A stretch of DNA of 64,000 nt from Streptomyces kurssanovii (GCF_014649695.1 NZ_BMTN01000019.1:1-64000), one strand, 5' to 3'; positions 54,997 through 64,000 are shown, counted from the first letter of the stretch. Numbers and translations: made by a program. Notes: generated by a model from the sequence alone, not told the origin.

Positions 54997-55616
54997 CAGA
55001 GAACGAAGGCCCCGGTCATTGCGACCGGGGCCTTCGTCGTACTCCGGGGGCTTCTTCATGGCCGGGCTTCTCGTCATGGCCGGGCCTCTCTTCACGTCCG
55101 GGACGGGCGGCGTCGACGGCACCGGCCGAGCGCATGACCGGCAAAGGCGATGTGACCAGGCCGCGCGCCCGGCACGACAGCGGACCTGGTACATCCCGCG
55201 CGCACGATGTGACAGTGCCCACAGCCCGAGCGCCGAAGGCCCGACCGGCGAACCATGATCGCGAACGGCCACCGAGGCCGCCGAGGCGGGTCCTCGTGAC
55301 GGCTGTGCGAGGGCTCGACCGAAGAACGTCCGCGGTCGACGATCAGCCGTATCGTGTGCCGGAAATCCCTTCGGGCAGCGCCAGTTGGACCACCGGAGGC
55401 CGATCGGAGTGCGCTCGCCCGCGACCTCGGGACCGGCCCGGATGATCAGCCGGCCGGTCGAGCCGGCTCCGCGTCGCTATGAGCTGCCACCGACTCGGGG
55501 TGCGATGCGGAGCGCTCTCCTGTCCGGCCCTGCCGAGCCCTGATGAGACCTCGCAACGGCCGCGCGTCTCGCGCATCGCCGAGTTTGGGTATAGTGGGCT
55601 CCGCGCTACGGCGCAT
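54997..55616. other. 620-bp spacer between identical tRNA-Gly genes
   Basis: No gene is supported here. It holds the terminator at 55003-55037, three imperfect 18-base direct repeats (55049-55102; GTCATGGCCGGG type), and a TATAGT (55590-55595) that may be the promoter of the second tRNA-Gly. Confidence 0.45.
55003..55037 (+). terminator. Terminator of tRNA-Gly copy 1
   Basis: ACGAAGGCCCCGGTC and GACCGGGGCCTTCGT form a perfect 15-bp stem, 7 bases past the tRNA. Confidence 0.8.
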
Positions 55617-55689
55617 GCGGACGTGGCTCAGTTGGTAGAGCATCACCTTGCCAAGGTGAGGGTCGCGAGTTCGAATCTCGTCGTCCGCT
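55617..55689 (+). tRNA. tRNA-Gly (GCC), copy 2
   Basis: A 73-base gene identical to copy 1. It is followed by its own terminator and is convergent with purC. Confidence 0.93.
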
Positions 55690-55694
55690 CAATG

Positions 55695-55730
55695 GAAGAA
55701 GCCCCCGGCGTTTTCGCCGGGGGCTTCTTC
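55695..55730. terminator. Terminator of tRNA-Gly copy 2 and purC
   Basis: A 16-bp perfect stem (GAAGAAGCCCCCGGCG / CGCCGGGGGCTTCTTC) with loop TTTT lies between convergent tRNA-Gly and purC and probably serves both. Confidence 0.82.
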
Positions 55731-55746
55731 GTGTCCGGATGTCCCG

Positions 55747-56646
55747 CTAGGACCAGGTCGAGCCCGTCAGGAGCTCGTAGGCCTCCACGTACTTGGCGCG
55801 GGTCGCCTCCACGATCTCCTGCGGCAGCGCGGGCGGCGGCTGCTCGCTCTTCCGGTCCCAGCCGGACGCCGGTGAGGTCAGCCAGTCCCGGACGTACTGC
55901 TTGTCGTACGACGGCTGGGCGCGGCCCGGCTGCCAGCTCGCCGCAGGCCAGAAGCGGGACGAGTCGGGAGTGAGCACCTCGTCGGCGATGAGCAGCGCGT
56001 CACCGTCGAAGCCGAACTCGAACTTCGTGTCGGCCAGGATGATGCCCCGCCCGCGTGCGATGTCACGCGCGCGGGAGTAGACGGCGAGGGTCGACTGGCG
56101 CAGGTGGGCGGCGGTCTCGGCGCCGACCTGGCGGGCGACCTCCTCGTAGCTCACGTTCTCGTCGTGGTCCCCGACGGCGGCCTTGGTCGCGGGCGTGAAG
56201 ATCGGGGCGGGGAGCTCCGAGCCGTCGCTGAGCCCCTCGGGGAGCGCCAGACCGCATACGGTGCGGCTCTGCCGGTATTCGGCGAGTCCCGATCCGGTGA
56301 GGTAGCCGCGGGCGACGCACTCGACCGGGACCATGCGCAGCGACTTGCACACCGTGGTGCGGCCGGCCCAGTCCGCGGGCGCGCCGGGAGGCAGCTCGGT
56401 GGAGATGACGTGGTTGCCGATCAGGTCCTCGAGCCGTTCGAACCACCACAGCGAGAGCTGGGTGAGGACCCGGCCCTTGTCGGGGATCTCGGTGGGCAGC
56501 ACCCAGTCGTACGCCGACATGCGATCGCTGGCGACCATCACGAGGTCGCCCGCCTCGTTCTGGTACAGGTCGCGCACCTTGCCGGTGTGCAGATGCACCA
56601 GGCCTGGCACCTGCAGCGGCTCGGGCTTTTCGACGAATCCGGACAC
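55747..56646 (-). CDS. purC: SAICAR synthase
   Basis: The 299-residue enzyme joins aspartate to CAIR with ATP in purine synthesis. Signatures are HTGKVRDLYQ (near 20), VASDRMSAYDWVLPTEIPDKG (near 38; the conserved Asp/Arg site) and the ATP-site region around LADTKFEFGFD (near 207). GTG at 56646 follows GGGGAGG at five bases, excluding the longer reading frame. It stands apart from the other pur genes and is convergent with tRNA-Gly. Confidence 0.96.
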   Translation of the reverse strand: MSGFVEKPEPLQVPGLVHLHTGKVRDLYQNEAGDLVMVASDRMSAYDWVLPTEIPDKGRVLTQLSLWWFERLEDLIGNHVISTELPPGAPADWAGRTTVCKSLRMVPVECVARGYLTGSGLAEYRQSRTVCGLALPEGLSDGSELPAPIFTPATKAAVGDHDENVSYEEVARQVGAETAAHLRQSTLAVYSRARDIARGRGIILADTKFEFGFDGDALLIADEVLTPDSSRFWPAASWQPGRAQPSYDKQYVRDWLTSPASGWDRKSEQPPPALPQEIVEATRAKYVEAYELLTGSTWS

Positions 56647-56793
56647 GGTTCCTCCCCGTGGCTGTGAACAACAGCTCCGATTGTCCCGTACGCGGGCGGG
56701 ACTCACCTGGTCAGGGTGCTGGAGGCCCCCCGCGGCGGCCCGGCGGGGCGCCGAAGTGCCGGGCTGCACCACCCTCACGACGTTCCCAGAGGT

Positions 56794-58254
56794 CTAGTGA
56801 CGCTTGCAGATGCGGTCCAGGAGATTGACGGTCGCCCGCTGGATCCGGGGGTCGACATGCCCGGGCCGGTCCAGGGCGGGGGACCACGCGAAGGTCCCCG
56901 AGGCGAAGACCAGGGCGCCGGACGGGGCCCGGTAGAGAGAGGTCTCCTGATGGCGGACCGTGCCGTCGCCGTCCCGGTACGGGGAGTGGGCGAGCAGGAT
57001 CCGGCCCTCGTGCTCGGGCAGCGCCGCGCGCGGGAAGTACCGGTCGGCCTCACCGGCGACCAGGCCGGGCAGCTCGTCGCCCTCCCCCGCACCGGTGGCC
57101 TCCCACAGCCAGTGGTCCGCGTTCCGTACGACCAGCGGGGACGGCTCGGGCACCCGGCCCGCGTACTGGATGCCCAACAGCTGCTGCTCGGCGCGGTCCA
57201 CCTCCCGCCACAGCGCGGACCTTCCCGGGCCGCGGCGCTTGCGGCAGGTCAGCAGCCGGTCGGCCACGCCGGACGGCGACGGGGCGAGCTCGACCTGCCA
57301 GTACATGGTGTTGGCGGAGAGGAAGACGAGCGACGTCCCCCGGTCGCGGGCCAGCTCCACCGCCCGGCGCATGGGGGCCGACCAGTACTCGTCGTGGCCG
57401 GGGAAGACCAGGCCGCGGTAGCGGGTCGGGTCGATCCGTCCGGCGTGCAGGTCACGGGTGTCGGCGTAGGCGAGGTCGTAGCCGTACCGCTCGGCCCAGC
57501 GGATGAAGTCGTAGGCGTGGCCCACATGGAGCGGGAGGCCGGCGCCCGCGTACGGACGGTCGAAGGAGACCGTGGTGGCGGCGTCTTCCTCGCCCAGCAG
57601 CCTGCCGTCCTCGTCCCATGCGTGATAGAGGCTGGCGCCGGTGCGGCCGTCCTCCGGGTAGAGGTTGTACGCCTGCCAGGTGACGTCGGGCATCAGCAGA
57701 AGCAGGTCCGCGGGATGGTCGGCGCGGACCGTGAAGGGGATGTGGGAGCGGTACCCGTCCAGGGTGGTCAGCACGGCGACGTAGGCGCCGATGGACCAGT
57801 ACGAGGGGATCTGGAGCCGCCACGAGAGCCACCAGTGGTGACAGGAGACCGTACGGTCGGCGGTGAGCGGGGGAGGCTGGACGATCCCCGAGAGCCGGGG
57901 GCTCGTGGTGATCTTGGCGGCGCCGTCGCCCCCGTAGTGGCCGATCCGGTAGACATCGACGGAGAACTGCTGCGGCGGGTCCACCGTGATGTGGAAGTCG
58001 ACGGCCTCGCCCGGGGCGGCGGCTCCGGGACTCACGAACCCCTTGATCTGACGGCGCACGTCGTCCGCGGTACGCGGGCCGCCGGAGCGGCCGCGGGCCA
58101 GGCTCGGATCGGCGTACCAGGGGACCACCTGGCCGGTGTCGTCGAAGTAGTTCTCACTGCCGCGCAGCCACGGCAGCGGGCCCTGGCCGAAGGGATCGGA
58201 GACGGCGTGCGCGAGAGCGCCCGATTCCCATCGCCGGATCTGGTCCGCCCCCAT
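56794..58254 (-). CDS. N,N-dimethylformamidase beta-subunit-like protein
   Basis: The 486-residue protein matches the domain of the dimethylformamidase large subunit (DmfA2-like). An Ig-like early region (about 65-165) is followed by a catalytic-like domain with GHDEYWSAPMRRAVE (near 299) and SANTMYWQVELA (near 322). No signal peptide is evident. In Streptomyces genomes this protein sits between purC and purD without a dimethylformamidase partner, so its actual substrate is unknown. ATG at 58254 follows GGGAGGGGG. It is upstream of purC by 148 bases on the same strand. Confidence 0.78.
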   Translation of the reverse strand: MGADQIRRWESGALAHAVSDPFGQGPLPWLRGSENYFDDTGQVVPWYADPSLARGRSGGPRTADDVRRQIKGFVSPGAAAPGEAVDFHITVDPPQQFSVDVYRIGHYGGDGAAKITTSPRLSGIVQPPPLTADRTVSCHHWWLSWRLQIPSYWSIGAYVAVLTTLDGYRSHIPFTVRADHPADLLLLMPDVTWQAYNLYPEDGRTGASLYHAWDEDGRLLGEEDAATTVSFDRPYAGAGLPLHVGHAYDFIRWAERYGYDLAYADTRDLHAGRIDPTRYRGLVFPGHDEYWSAPMRRAVELARDRGTSLVFLSANTMYWQVELAPSPSGVADRLLTCRKRRGPGRSALWREVDRAEQQLLGIQYAGRVPEPSPLVVRNADHWLWEATGAGEGDELPGLVAGEADRYFPRAALPEHEGRILLAHSPYRDGDGTVRHQETSLYRAPSGALVFASGTFAWSPALDRPGHVDPRIQRATVNLLDRICKRH

Positions 58255-58513
58255 GCCTGCCCCCTCCCTCGGTGCCCCTGTGACAACCGCGCCGCGCCGA
58301 CCTGTTCAGCGCCGGTCTCCAGCACATCACATTACGCATGCGGTCCGTCACCGTTCGTCGCGAATTGACGGCAAGGAGACCGGAACCGGAAGAGACTGCT
58401 CCGCATCTCGCTCCCCCGTCGCGTCCGGCACCCGGGGGCCGCCGGCGCGGGCAGGGAACGGCCCGTACGGCGAGGCTCCGCCCCTGCGGTCCCACCCGGC
58501 CGACGGGCGCCCA

Positions 58514-60172
58514 TCAGACAAGGCGGACCGGCTTCTCCGGACGTACCCCGAGAGAACCGAGCCAGACGCGCAGCGGCTGCGCGTCGCCGTCCTCCACCAG
58601 GCTCAGCACGGGTGACGCCAGATCCGCGCGGCGCTCGCCGTCGACCAGCAGCGCCGGACCGTCGAGCCAGTCCAGACCCGGCACCGCGCCCACGGTGTCG
58701 ACCGCCGCGCAGCACACCATCGCGACGACATGGTCGGCGAGCAGTTCGCGCCCGGTGCGCGGCGGCTGCAGCGGCATGAGCGGCAGCGGATCGCCGCCGC
58801 CCCAGAGCGCCAGGGCGTCCTCGGACGCGTCCACCGGATGCTCCCCGGCCTCGGCGGCGGGCTCCGCGAGTGCCTCCTCACGCGCCACCCGGGCGGTCAG
58901 CACGGCGGCCAGGGCCTCGCTCGCCTCTCCACCGGGCCGCGCGGACAGATGGTCCATGACCCGGACCAGCGTCGGGCCCTGCGGCCCCGTCGACGGCGCG
59001 ACGCCGAGCTCGTCGAGAACCTGATGGATACGGGCCGCTTCCGTGCGCCACTTCCGGTCCACGACCTCCTCCGGATACTGCTGCCAGTCGACCGGCGCCC
59101 AGTCGGGGCCCTGGCCGGCGGGACCGCCGTGGAAGAGGCGCGCGGCCAGCAGCGACGCCGCCTCGTCCACCGCGCCCGGCTCCTCCAGCAGGTCGCAGGC
59201 GGGGCGCTCGCCCAGCCGCGAGGTGAAGCCCTCCGCGAGGCGGTCCCGGCGTGACAGCTCGGTCAGGGCGGACACGACACCGGCGTCCAGCCGGGACGGC
59301 CAGCGGCCCATCCGCCAGGCGGGCAATGCCACCCTCGTCAGCAGCCGGTCCCAGCCCGCGTAGGCAAGCCCGACCTGCTCCTGCGCCACGATCCGCAGCC
59401 CGTAGTCCACAGCCTGTGCACGCTCCGACGCCGCTGCGGCGACCCAGCGCTCCATGCCCGCGGCATGGTCCTGGCAGCTGCGGAGCAGCAGCTTCGCGGT
59501 CCTGCCGACGAAGCCGGACAGCAGCTTGCGCGTCCTGCCCTGGCCGGGGCGGGCGGCATCGGCGACGACCGCGTCCAGCCCCCGCACGAATCGGCGGGCG
59601 GCGGCTATGTCGGGGTCGGCTGCGGACCCGGTGCCCGCGACGACCGGCGCGAGCACCGCGCGCAGCTCGGCCACCCGCATCCACCACAGGAACGGTGAAC
59701 CGATGACCAGCACCGGAGCATCGCCCGTGCGCCGCCGGCCGCCCGATATCGAGTGCGCCGGGTGCGACCGGTCCTCGAGCCAGCTGTCGCAGTCCGGGGT
59801 CAGCGCCAGCGCGGACGGCGCGGGCACTTCGAGACGCTCAGCCAGGTCCCTCACCAGCCGGTAGAGGTCCGGGGCGGAATGCTCCGGCAGTTCCACGGTC
59901 GGGCTCAGCGCGGGGGAGGCCCGCACGATCACCGCGGTCACGACCGCGGCGGTCACCAGCACGACCAGCGCGCAGACCGTGACGACCCAGCGGGCGATGT
60001 CCCAGCCGCCGCCCTCCATCTGTCCCGTGGCCCCGCCCGCGAACAGGACGACGGCGACGGCCGCCGGGAGGAGCCCCACCGCGACCGCCCTGCTGCGGAT
60101 ACGCAGCACGGACAGCGCCTCGGCACGCGCGCCCCTGGCGCCCATCGACTCACCGATACCGGTACCGGACAC
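58514..60172 (-). CDS. Membrane protein with degenerate M48 peptidase-like domain
   Basis: The 552-residue protein has two N-terminal membrane helices (about 28-47 and 60-85). A region resembling M48 peptidases follows (about 95-200): LYRLVRDLAERLEVPAPSALALTP, then PVLVIGSPFLWWMRVAELRAVLAP. Where active members have HExxH the sequence reads APVVAG, so the zinc site is absent. The C-terminal 350 residues are helical and unassigned. It is conserved in Streptomyces (SCO4069 position, from memory). GTG at 60172 follows GGTGAGG. It is likely a non-catalytic scaffold. Confidence 0.7.
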   Translation of the reverse strand: MSGTGIGESMGARGARAEALSVLRIRSRAVAVGLLPAAVAVVLFAGGATGQMEGGGWDIARWVVTVCALVVLVTAAVVTAVIVRASPALSPTVELPEHSAPDLYRLVRDLAERLEVPAPSALALTPDCDSWLEDRSHPAHSISGGRRRTGDAPVLVIGSPFLWWMRVAELRAVLAPVVAGTGSAADPDIAAARRFVRGLDAVVADAARPGQGRTRKLLSGFVGRTAKLLLRSCQDHAAGMERWVAAAASERAQAVDYGLRIVAQEQVGLAYAGWDRLLTRVALPAWRMGRWPSRLDAGVVSALTELSRRDRLAEGFTSRLGERPACDLLEEPGAVDEAASLLAARLFHGGPAGQGPDWAPVDWQQYPEEVVDRKWRTEAARIHQVLDELGVAPSTGPQGPTLVRVMDHLSARPGGEASEALAAVLTARVAREEALAEPAAEAGEHPVDASEDALALWGGGDPLPLMPLQPPRTGRELLADHVVAMVCCAAVDTVGAVPGLDWLDGPALLVDGERRADLASPVLSLVEDGDAQPLRVWLGSLGVRPEKPVRLV

Positions 60173-60554
60173 GGCCGGACCTCACCCCCTCTGCCCTGCG
60201 ACGGTGTTGGTCACTCCCCCACTGTGGCATCGCCCACTGACATCGCAATGCCGGTGGGCCAAGTGCCGGAATGCTTGCGCCGCACCATAGTTGGGGCTTC
60301 GGCGGCCGTCATCCGGATGGGGAAGCCGTCACCCGATGGAATGGCTTTGGGTAAAGGATCGCCCGCCCGGACGGAATGTCCGGGCGGGCGTCGTACGGCG
60401 GTGCGAGGTTGTCACCCGGCGGCCTTGCCGGGCGTCACGCGCTCGGCCCGGACCGGAGGGGCGAGGGCGGCCCGCGGTCGGCCCCGTTACGCGAGGGCTG
60501 ATCCGGCGTGTCCGGGCGGACGCGGCCTGTGCGCGAGAAGTCGGCCGGGCCGGC
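60173..60554. other. Intergenic region upstream of the M48-like gene
   Basis: No gene is supported in these 380 bases. They hold the purD terminator (60360-60390) and presumably the promoter of the M48-like gene (about 60180-60300). Confidence 0.45.
60360..60390 (-). terminator. Terminator of purD
   Basis: CGCCCGCCCGGAC and GTCCGGGCGGGCG form a perfect 13-bp stem with loop GGAAT, followed on the minus strand by ATCCTTTACC. It is 165 bases past the purD stop. Confidence 0.65.
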
Positions 60555-61817
60555 TCAGGCGCCGGGCCGGACCTCGGCGGCCTTGCGTGCGATGTCCGTA
60601 CGGTGCTGGGAGCCGTCGAGGCGGATCCTGCCCACGGCACGGTAGGCCCGCTCACGGGCTTCAGTGAGGTCCTTACCGGTCGCCGTGACCGACAGCACCC
60701 GGCCGCCCGCGCTCAGGACCGCGTCGCCGTCCCGCTTCGTACCGGCGTGCAGGACATACGCGTGGGGCGCGTCCTCGGCCGCGACGGCCTCGAGGCCCTC
60801 GATCGGGTCGCCGGTGCGGGGGGTCCCCGGATAGTTGTGGGAGGCGACGACGACGGTCACGGCCGCGTCGTCACGCCAGGTGAGCGGGGGCTCCGTGTCC
60901 AGCGTGCCCTTCGCCGCATGGAGCAGGACGCGCGCCAGCGGCGTCTTGAGACGGGCCAGGACGACCTGCGTCTCGGGGTCGCCGAAGCGGGCGTTGAACT
61001 CGATCACCCGCACACCCCGCGAGGTGATCGCCAGGCCCGCGTACAGCAGGCCGGAGAACGGCGTGCCACGGCGGCGCAGCTCGTCCACGGTCGGCTGGAG
61101 CACGCTCGCCATGACCTCGTCGACCAGCTTCGGGTCGGCCCAGGGCAGCGGCGAGTAGGCGCCCATGCCGCCCGTATTGGGTCCCTCGTCGTCGTCGAGG
61201 GCGCGCTTGAAGTCCTGCGCCGGCTGGAGGGGAAGGACCGTCACGCCGTCGGTGATGGCGAACAGGGAGACCTCGGGACCGTCGAGGAACTCCTCGATCA
61301 CGACCCGGCCGCAGGACAGCGCATGCTCGCGGGCGGCGGCGACGTCGTCGGTGACGACGACACCCTTGCCGGCCGCCAGGCCGTCGTCCTTGACGACGTA
61401 CGGGGCTCCGAAGGCGTCGAGCGCCTCGTCGATCTCGTCCGGGGTCGTGCAGACGTAGCTGCGCGCCGTAGGCACGCCCGCGGCGGCCATCACATCCTTG
61501 GCGAAGGCCTTGGAGCCCTCGAGCTGCGCCGCCTCCCCGGAGGGGCCGAAGCAGGGGATGCCCGCCCGGCGCACGGCGTCGGCGACACCGGCGACGAGGG
61601 GAGCCTCGGGGCCGACGACGACGAGCCCGGCTCCGAGCCCGGTGGCGAGCTCCGCGACGGCCGCGCCGTCCATCTGGTCGACCGGATGGAGCTCGGCGAC
61701 CTCAGCGATACCGGCGTTTCCGGGCGCGCAGTGCAGAGCGGTGACGTCGGGATCGAGGGACAGAGAGCGGCACAGGGCATGTTCGCGGGCGCCGCCGCCG
61801 ATGACGAGGACCTTCAC
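60555..61817 (-). CDS. purD: Phosphoribosylamine-glycine ligase (GAR synthetase)
   Basis: The 420-residue ATP-grasp enzyme joins glycine to phosphoribosylamine, the second step of purine synthesis. VLVIGGGAREHAL at the N-terminus, FGPSGEAAQLEGSKAFAK (near 89) and the family signature RFGDPETQ (near 288) are clear. GTG at 61817 gives the usual start. The enzyme consumes glycine close to three tRNA-Gly genes, probably by coincidence. It follows dnaX on the same strand after 61 bases. Confidence 0.96.
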   Translation of the reverse strand: MKVLVIGGGAREHALCRSLSLDPDVTALHCAPGNAGIAEVAELHPVDQMDGAAVAELATGLGAGLVVVGPEAPLVAGVADAVRRAGIPCFGPSGEAAQLEGSKAFAKDVMAAAGVPTARSYVCTTPDEIDEALDAFGAPYVVKDDGLAAGKGVVVTDDVAAAREHALSCGRVVIEEFLDGPEVSLFAITDGVTVLPLQPAQDFKRALDDDEGPNTGGMGAYSPLPWADPKLVDEVMASVLQPTVDELRRRGTPFSGLLYAGLAITSRGVRVIEFNARFGDPETQVVLARLKTPLARVLLHAAKGTLDTEPPLTWRDDAAVTVVVASHNYPGTPRTGDPIEGLEAVAAEDAPHAYVLHAGTKRDGDAVLSAGGRVLSVTATGKDLTEARERAYRAVGRIRLDGSQHRTDIARKAAEVRPGA

Positions 61818-61878
61818 GGCAGTCAGCCTAACCGCCGGACGCCCATGCCTGTCGTACGGGCCTCCGAGGGAGGGCCCG

Positions 61879-64000
61879 CTATTCGTTCGTATATTCCTCC
61901 ACGACCGTGGCACCGAGCTCGCGCACGATGAGGTCGTGGCCGGACAGCGCGGAGTCCACCAGGTCCGGATCGTCCGCCTCCGGGACGTCGTCCTCGATGG
62001 ACACCGGGGGCGGTGCGTACTGCTCCGCGGGACGGGGCGGCTCCGGCGAGGACTGCGGCGCGGGAGCGGCTGCGGCCTGTGCGGAGGCCTGGTGCGACTG
62101 CTGCGACGGGGCCCGGTCGTACTGCGGCGCAGGGGCGGCGGGGGCCGGCGCGGGCGGGGCGGCAGGGGCGGCCGCCTGGGGCCTGCCCTGGCCGTAGCCG
62201 CCCTGGCTGCTGCCGTAGCCACCGGGGCCGCCCGACGGGGGAGCCGTGCCTCCCGGGCCGCCGGAACCGCCGGACGGGTCGACGATCGCCTCGACCTTCC
62301 ACTGCACGTTGAACTGCTCGGCCAGCGCCTGCTTCAGGACCTCCTCGCTGCCGCTGCTCGCGAAGTTGTCCCTGGCGCCGGCGTTGATGAAGCCGAGCTG
62401 GAGGGTCGTGCCGTCGAAGCCGGTCACCTGTGCGTTCTGGCTGAGCAGGATCCAGGTGAAGCGACGGCGGTTCTTGACCGCCTCCAGGATCTCGGACCAC
62501 ATGTTCCGCACCTGGCCGGCGCCCTGCGCCAGGCCAGGTCCGGGCGCGGCCGCGGCGGGAGCGGGGGGCGCCGGGGCGGGAGCGTGGGCCGGTGCGGGAG
62601 CGGCAGGCTGCGGTGCGCCCTGGCCGGGGGCGGAGGCCGTGGGCCAGCCGCCGGGCCGGCGGGCCGGCTCCGCGGTCGCGGACGCGCCGCTGGTCCCGCC
62701 GGGGCCCGCGGTCCCCGGCCAGGCGCCGGGGCGGGACGCCGCGGGCTGCGGCTGCTGGTGCGGCTCCGGCTGCGGCGGCCGCTGTGGCTGCTGGGGCGAT
62801 TGCTGAGACTGCTGTCCGACGGGCGGCGCGACGGGCTCGGGCGCCGGGGTCGGGGCCGGCGCGGGAACCGTCGGAGCAGCGTCACCGCGCGCCGCGGCAC
62901 GGGCGGCGGCGGGGCCGGCACCCGGCGGCACGGGCGCATGCGCCTGGGCCTCAGGCCCGGGCACGTATCCCATGGCGGGGCCCTGGCCGGCGGGCGAGAA
63001 CGACGCCCCGCGCTCCAGGCGGTCCAGCCGGGCCCGCACCGACCGTTCGTCGTCGAACGCCGCCGGCAGCAGCACCCGGGCGCAGATCAGCTCCAGCTGC
63101 AGCCGCGGCGACGTGGCGCCCCGCATCTCGGTCAGGCCGGTGTTCACCAGGTCCGCGGCCCTGCTGAGCTCGGCGGCACCGAACACGGCGGCCTGTGCCT
63201 GCATCCGCTCGACCACGTCCGCCGGGGCGTCGATCAGTCCCTTGGTGCCGGCGTCCGGCACCGCGGCGAGGATCACCAGGTCCCGCAGCCGCTCCAGCAG
63301 GTCCGCGACGAACCGGCGCGGATCGTTCCCGCCTTCGATGACGCGGTCCACGACCTCGAAGGCGGCGGCTCCGTCGCCCGCCGCGAACGCGTCGACGACG
63401 GAGTCGAGCAGCGAACCGTCCGTGTACCCGAGCAGGGCCGTCGCCATGGCGTATGTCACACCGTCGTCGGCGGCGCCGGCGAGCAGCTGGTCCATGACGG
63501 ACATGGAGTCACGCACCGAGCCCGCGCCGGCCCGCACGACCAGCGGGAGCACGCCGTCCTCCACCGGGATGCCCTCCCTGCCGCACACCTCCGCCAGATA
63601 CGCCCGGAGGGTCCCGGGCGGGACCAGCCGGAACGGGTAGTGGTGCGTACGCGACCGGATGGTGCCGATGACCTTCTCGGGCTCGGTCGTCGCGAAGATG
63701 AACTTCAGATGCTCCGGGGGCTCCTCGACCACCTTCAGCAGGGCGTTGAACCCCGCCGGGGTGACCATGTGGGCCTCGTCGATGATGTAGATCTTGTACC
63801 GGCTGCTCGCGGGGCCGAAGAATGCCTTCTCGCGCAGCTCACGCGCATCGTCCACACCACCGTGCGAAGCGGCGTCGATCTCGATGACGTCGATCGAGCC
63901 GGGCCCGGTGCGCGCCAGGTCCTGGCAGGACTGGCACTGTCCGCAGGGGGTCGGCGTCGGTCCCTGCTCGCAGTTCAGACAGCGGGCGAGGATGCGGGCG
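61879..64000 (-). CDS. dnaX: DNA polymerase III subunit gamma/tau, N-terminus outside the window
   Basis: The gene runs off the right edge; about 707 residues are present. The clamp-loader AAA+ domain is visible: part of the zinc module (CLNCEQGPTPTPCGQCQSC at the edge), Walker B IIDEAH, sensor 1 FATTEPEKV, and SRTHHY. The Walker A motif lies beyond the window. An extended Pro/Ala/Gln-rich linker of about 200 residues precedes a conserved C-terminal domain (about the last 150 residues; MWSEILEAVKNRRRFTW). Actinobacterial DnaX has this layout. The subunit loads the sliding clamp. An internal GTG at 63855 is not the true start because the frame stays open to the edge. Confidence 0.93.
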   Translation of the reverse strand, partial: ARILARCLNCEQGPTPTPCGQCQSCQDLARTGPGSIDVIEIDAASHGGVDDARELREKAFFGPASSRYKIYIIDEAHMVTPAGFNALLKVVEEPPEHLKFIFATTEPEKVIGTIRSRTHHYPFRLVPPGTLRAYLAEVCGREGIPVEDGVLPLVVRAGAGSVRDSMSVMDQLLAGAADDGVTYAMATALLGYTDGSLLDSVVDAFAAGDGAAAFEVVDRVIEGGNDPRRFVADLLERLRDLVILAAVPDAGTKGLIDAPADVVERMQAQAAVFGAAELSRAADLVNTGLTEMRGATSPRLQLELICARVLLPAAFDDERSVRARLDRLERGASFSPAGQGPAMGYVPGPEAQAHAPVPPGAGPAAARAAARGDAAPTVPAPAPTPAPEPVAPPVGQQSQQSPQQPQRPPQPEPHQQPQPAASRPGAWPGTAGPGGTSGASATAEPARRPGGWPTASAPGQGAPQPAAPAPAHAPAPAPPAPAAAAPGPGLAQGAGQVRNMWSEILEAVKNRRRFTWILLSQNAQVTGFDGTTLQLGFINAGARDNFASSGSEEVLKQALAEQFNVQWKVEAIVDPSGGSGGPGGTAPPSGGPGGYGSSQGGYGQGRPQAAAPAAPPAPAPAAPAPQYDRAPSQQSHQASAQAAAAPAPQSSPEPPRPAEQYAPPPVSIEDDVPEADDPDLVDSALSGHDLIVRELGATVVEEYTNE

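Noticed and set aside
54874-55272. 132-codon minus-strand frame across tRNA-Gly
   Set aside because: It covers tRNA and terminator sequence and contains the tRNA-derived RRDSNSRPSPW type stretch often misannotated as protein.

Overview
The window is a high-GC actinobacterial chromosome segment, almost certainly Streptomyces. Many starts are GTG, ribosome sites are strong GGAGG types, and tRNA genes mostly lack an encoded CCA. The gene order matches, as far as I can recall it, the conserved core of Streptomyces coelicolor from about SCO4122 down to SCO4067. The product of one small gene (41260-41466) is, to my memory, identical to the developmental regulator BldC. Family and locus names come from recognition and were not checked against a database.

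Layout. 1-9 kb: a divergent MarR regulator and MFS exporter pair, a PAS/SpoIIE/ATPase phosphatase, a type II NADH dehydrogenase, a TetR regulator, and a large membrane-anchored ECF sigma factor ending in a carbohydrate-binding-like domain. 9-15 kb: an orphan asparagine-synthase/lasso-cyclase-like protein, a sporulation-associated regulator and L-2-hydroxyglutarate oxidase. 15-24 kb: trmB, a PrsW protease, an aldo/keto reductase, a c-di-AMP riboswitch ahead of an M23 peptidase, a second SpoIIE phosphatase, initiator tRNA, an nsrR-hmp nitric-oxide cassette, a methyltransferase and tRNA-Lys. 24-36 kb: a secreted FG-GAP protein, a DEAD-box helicase, a lipoprotein, a peptidase/crcB/crcB operon, a metallophosphoesterase, a Glu-Asp-Phe tRNA operon and a thioredoxin/CcdA pair. 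36-45 kb: HrpA helicase, tRNA-Asp, bldC, valine dehydrogenase and a DUF3073 gene. 45-64 kb: purine genes purF-purM, purS-purQ-purL, purC and purD. Interspersed with them are a META lipoprotein, a self-regulated M23 operon, lsrL, three tRNA-Gly genes, two conserved unknown proteins and the start-truncated dnaX.

How it fits together. The window mixes housekeeping (purine synthesis, tRNA supply, RNA helicases, clamp loader) with developmental and envelope control (BldC, LsrL, sporulation protein, ECF sigma, SpoIIE phosphatases, M23 peptidases, PrsW). The purine genes form several transcription units; purS-purQ-purL are translationally coupled by 4-base overlaps. Divergent intergenic regions carry palindromes that look like regulator sites.

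The most unusual signal is the tRNA-Gly(TCC) gene at 54772. It has lost the G18 and U55 identities and has a bulged T stem, changes reminiscent of the cell-wall glycine tRNAs of staphylococci. Streptomyces builds a glycine bridge in its peptidoglycan, so this is a testable candidate for a dedicated non-translational tRNA. Other notable signals are a perfect 32-bp palindrome touching the start of a regulator gene, a 160-bp cruciform repeat, an 18-bp minisatellite, and two proteins whose catalytic motifs look degenerate.
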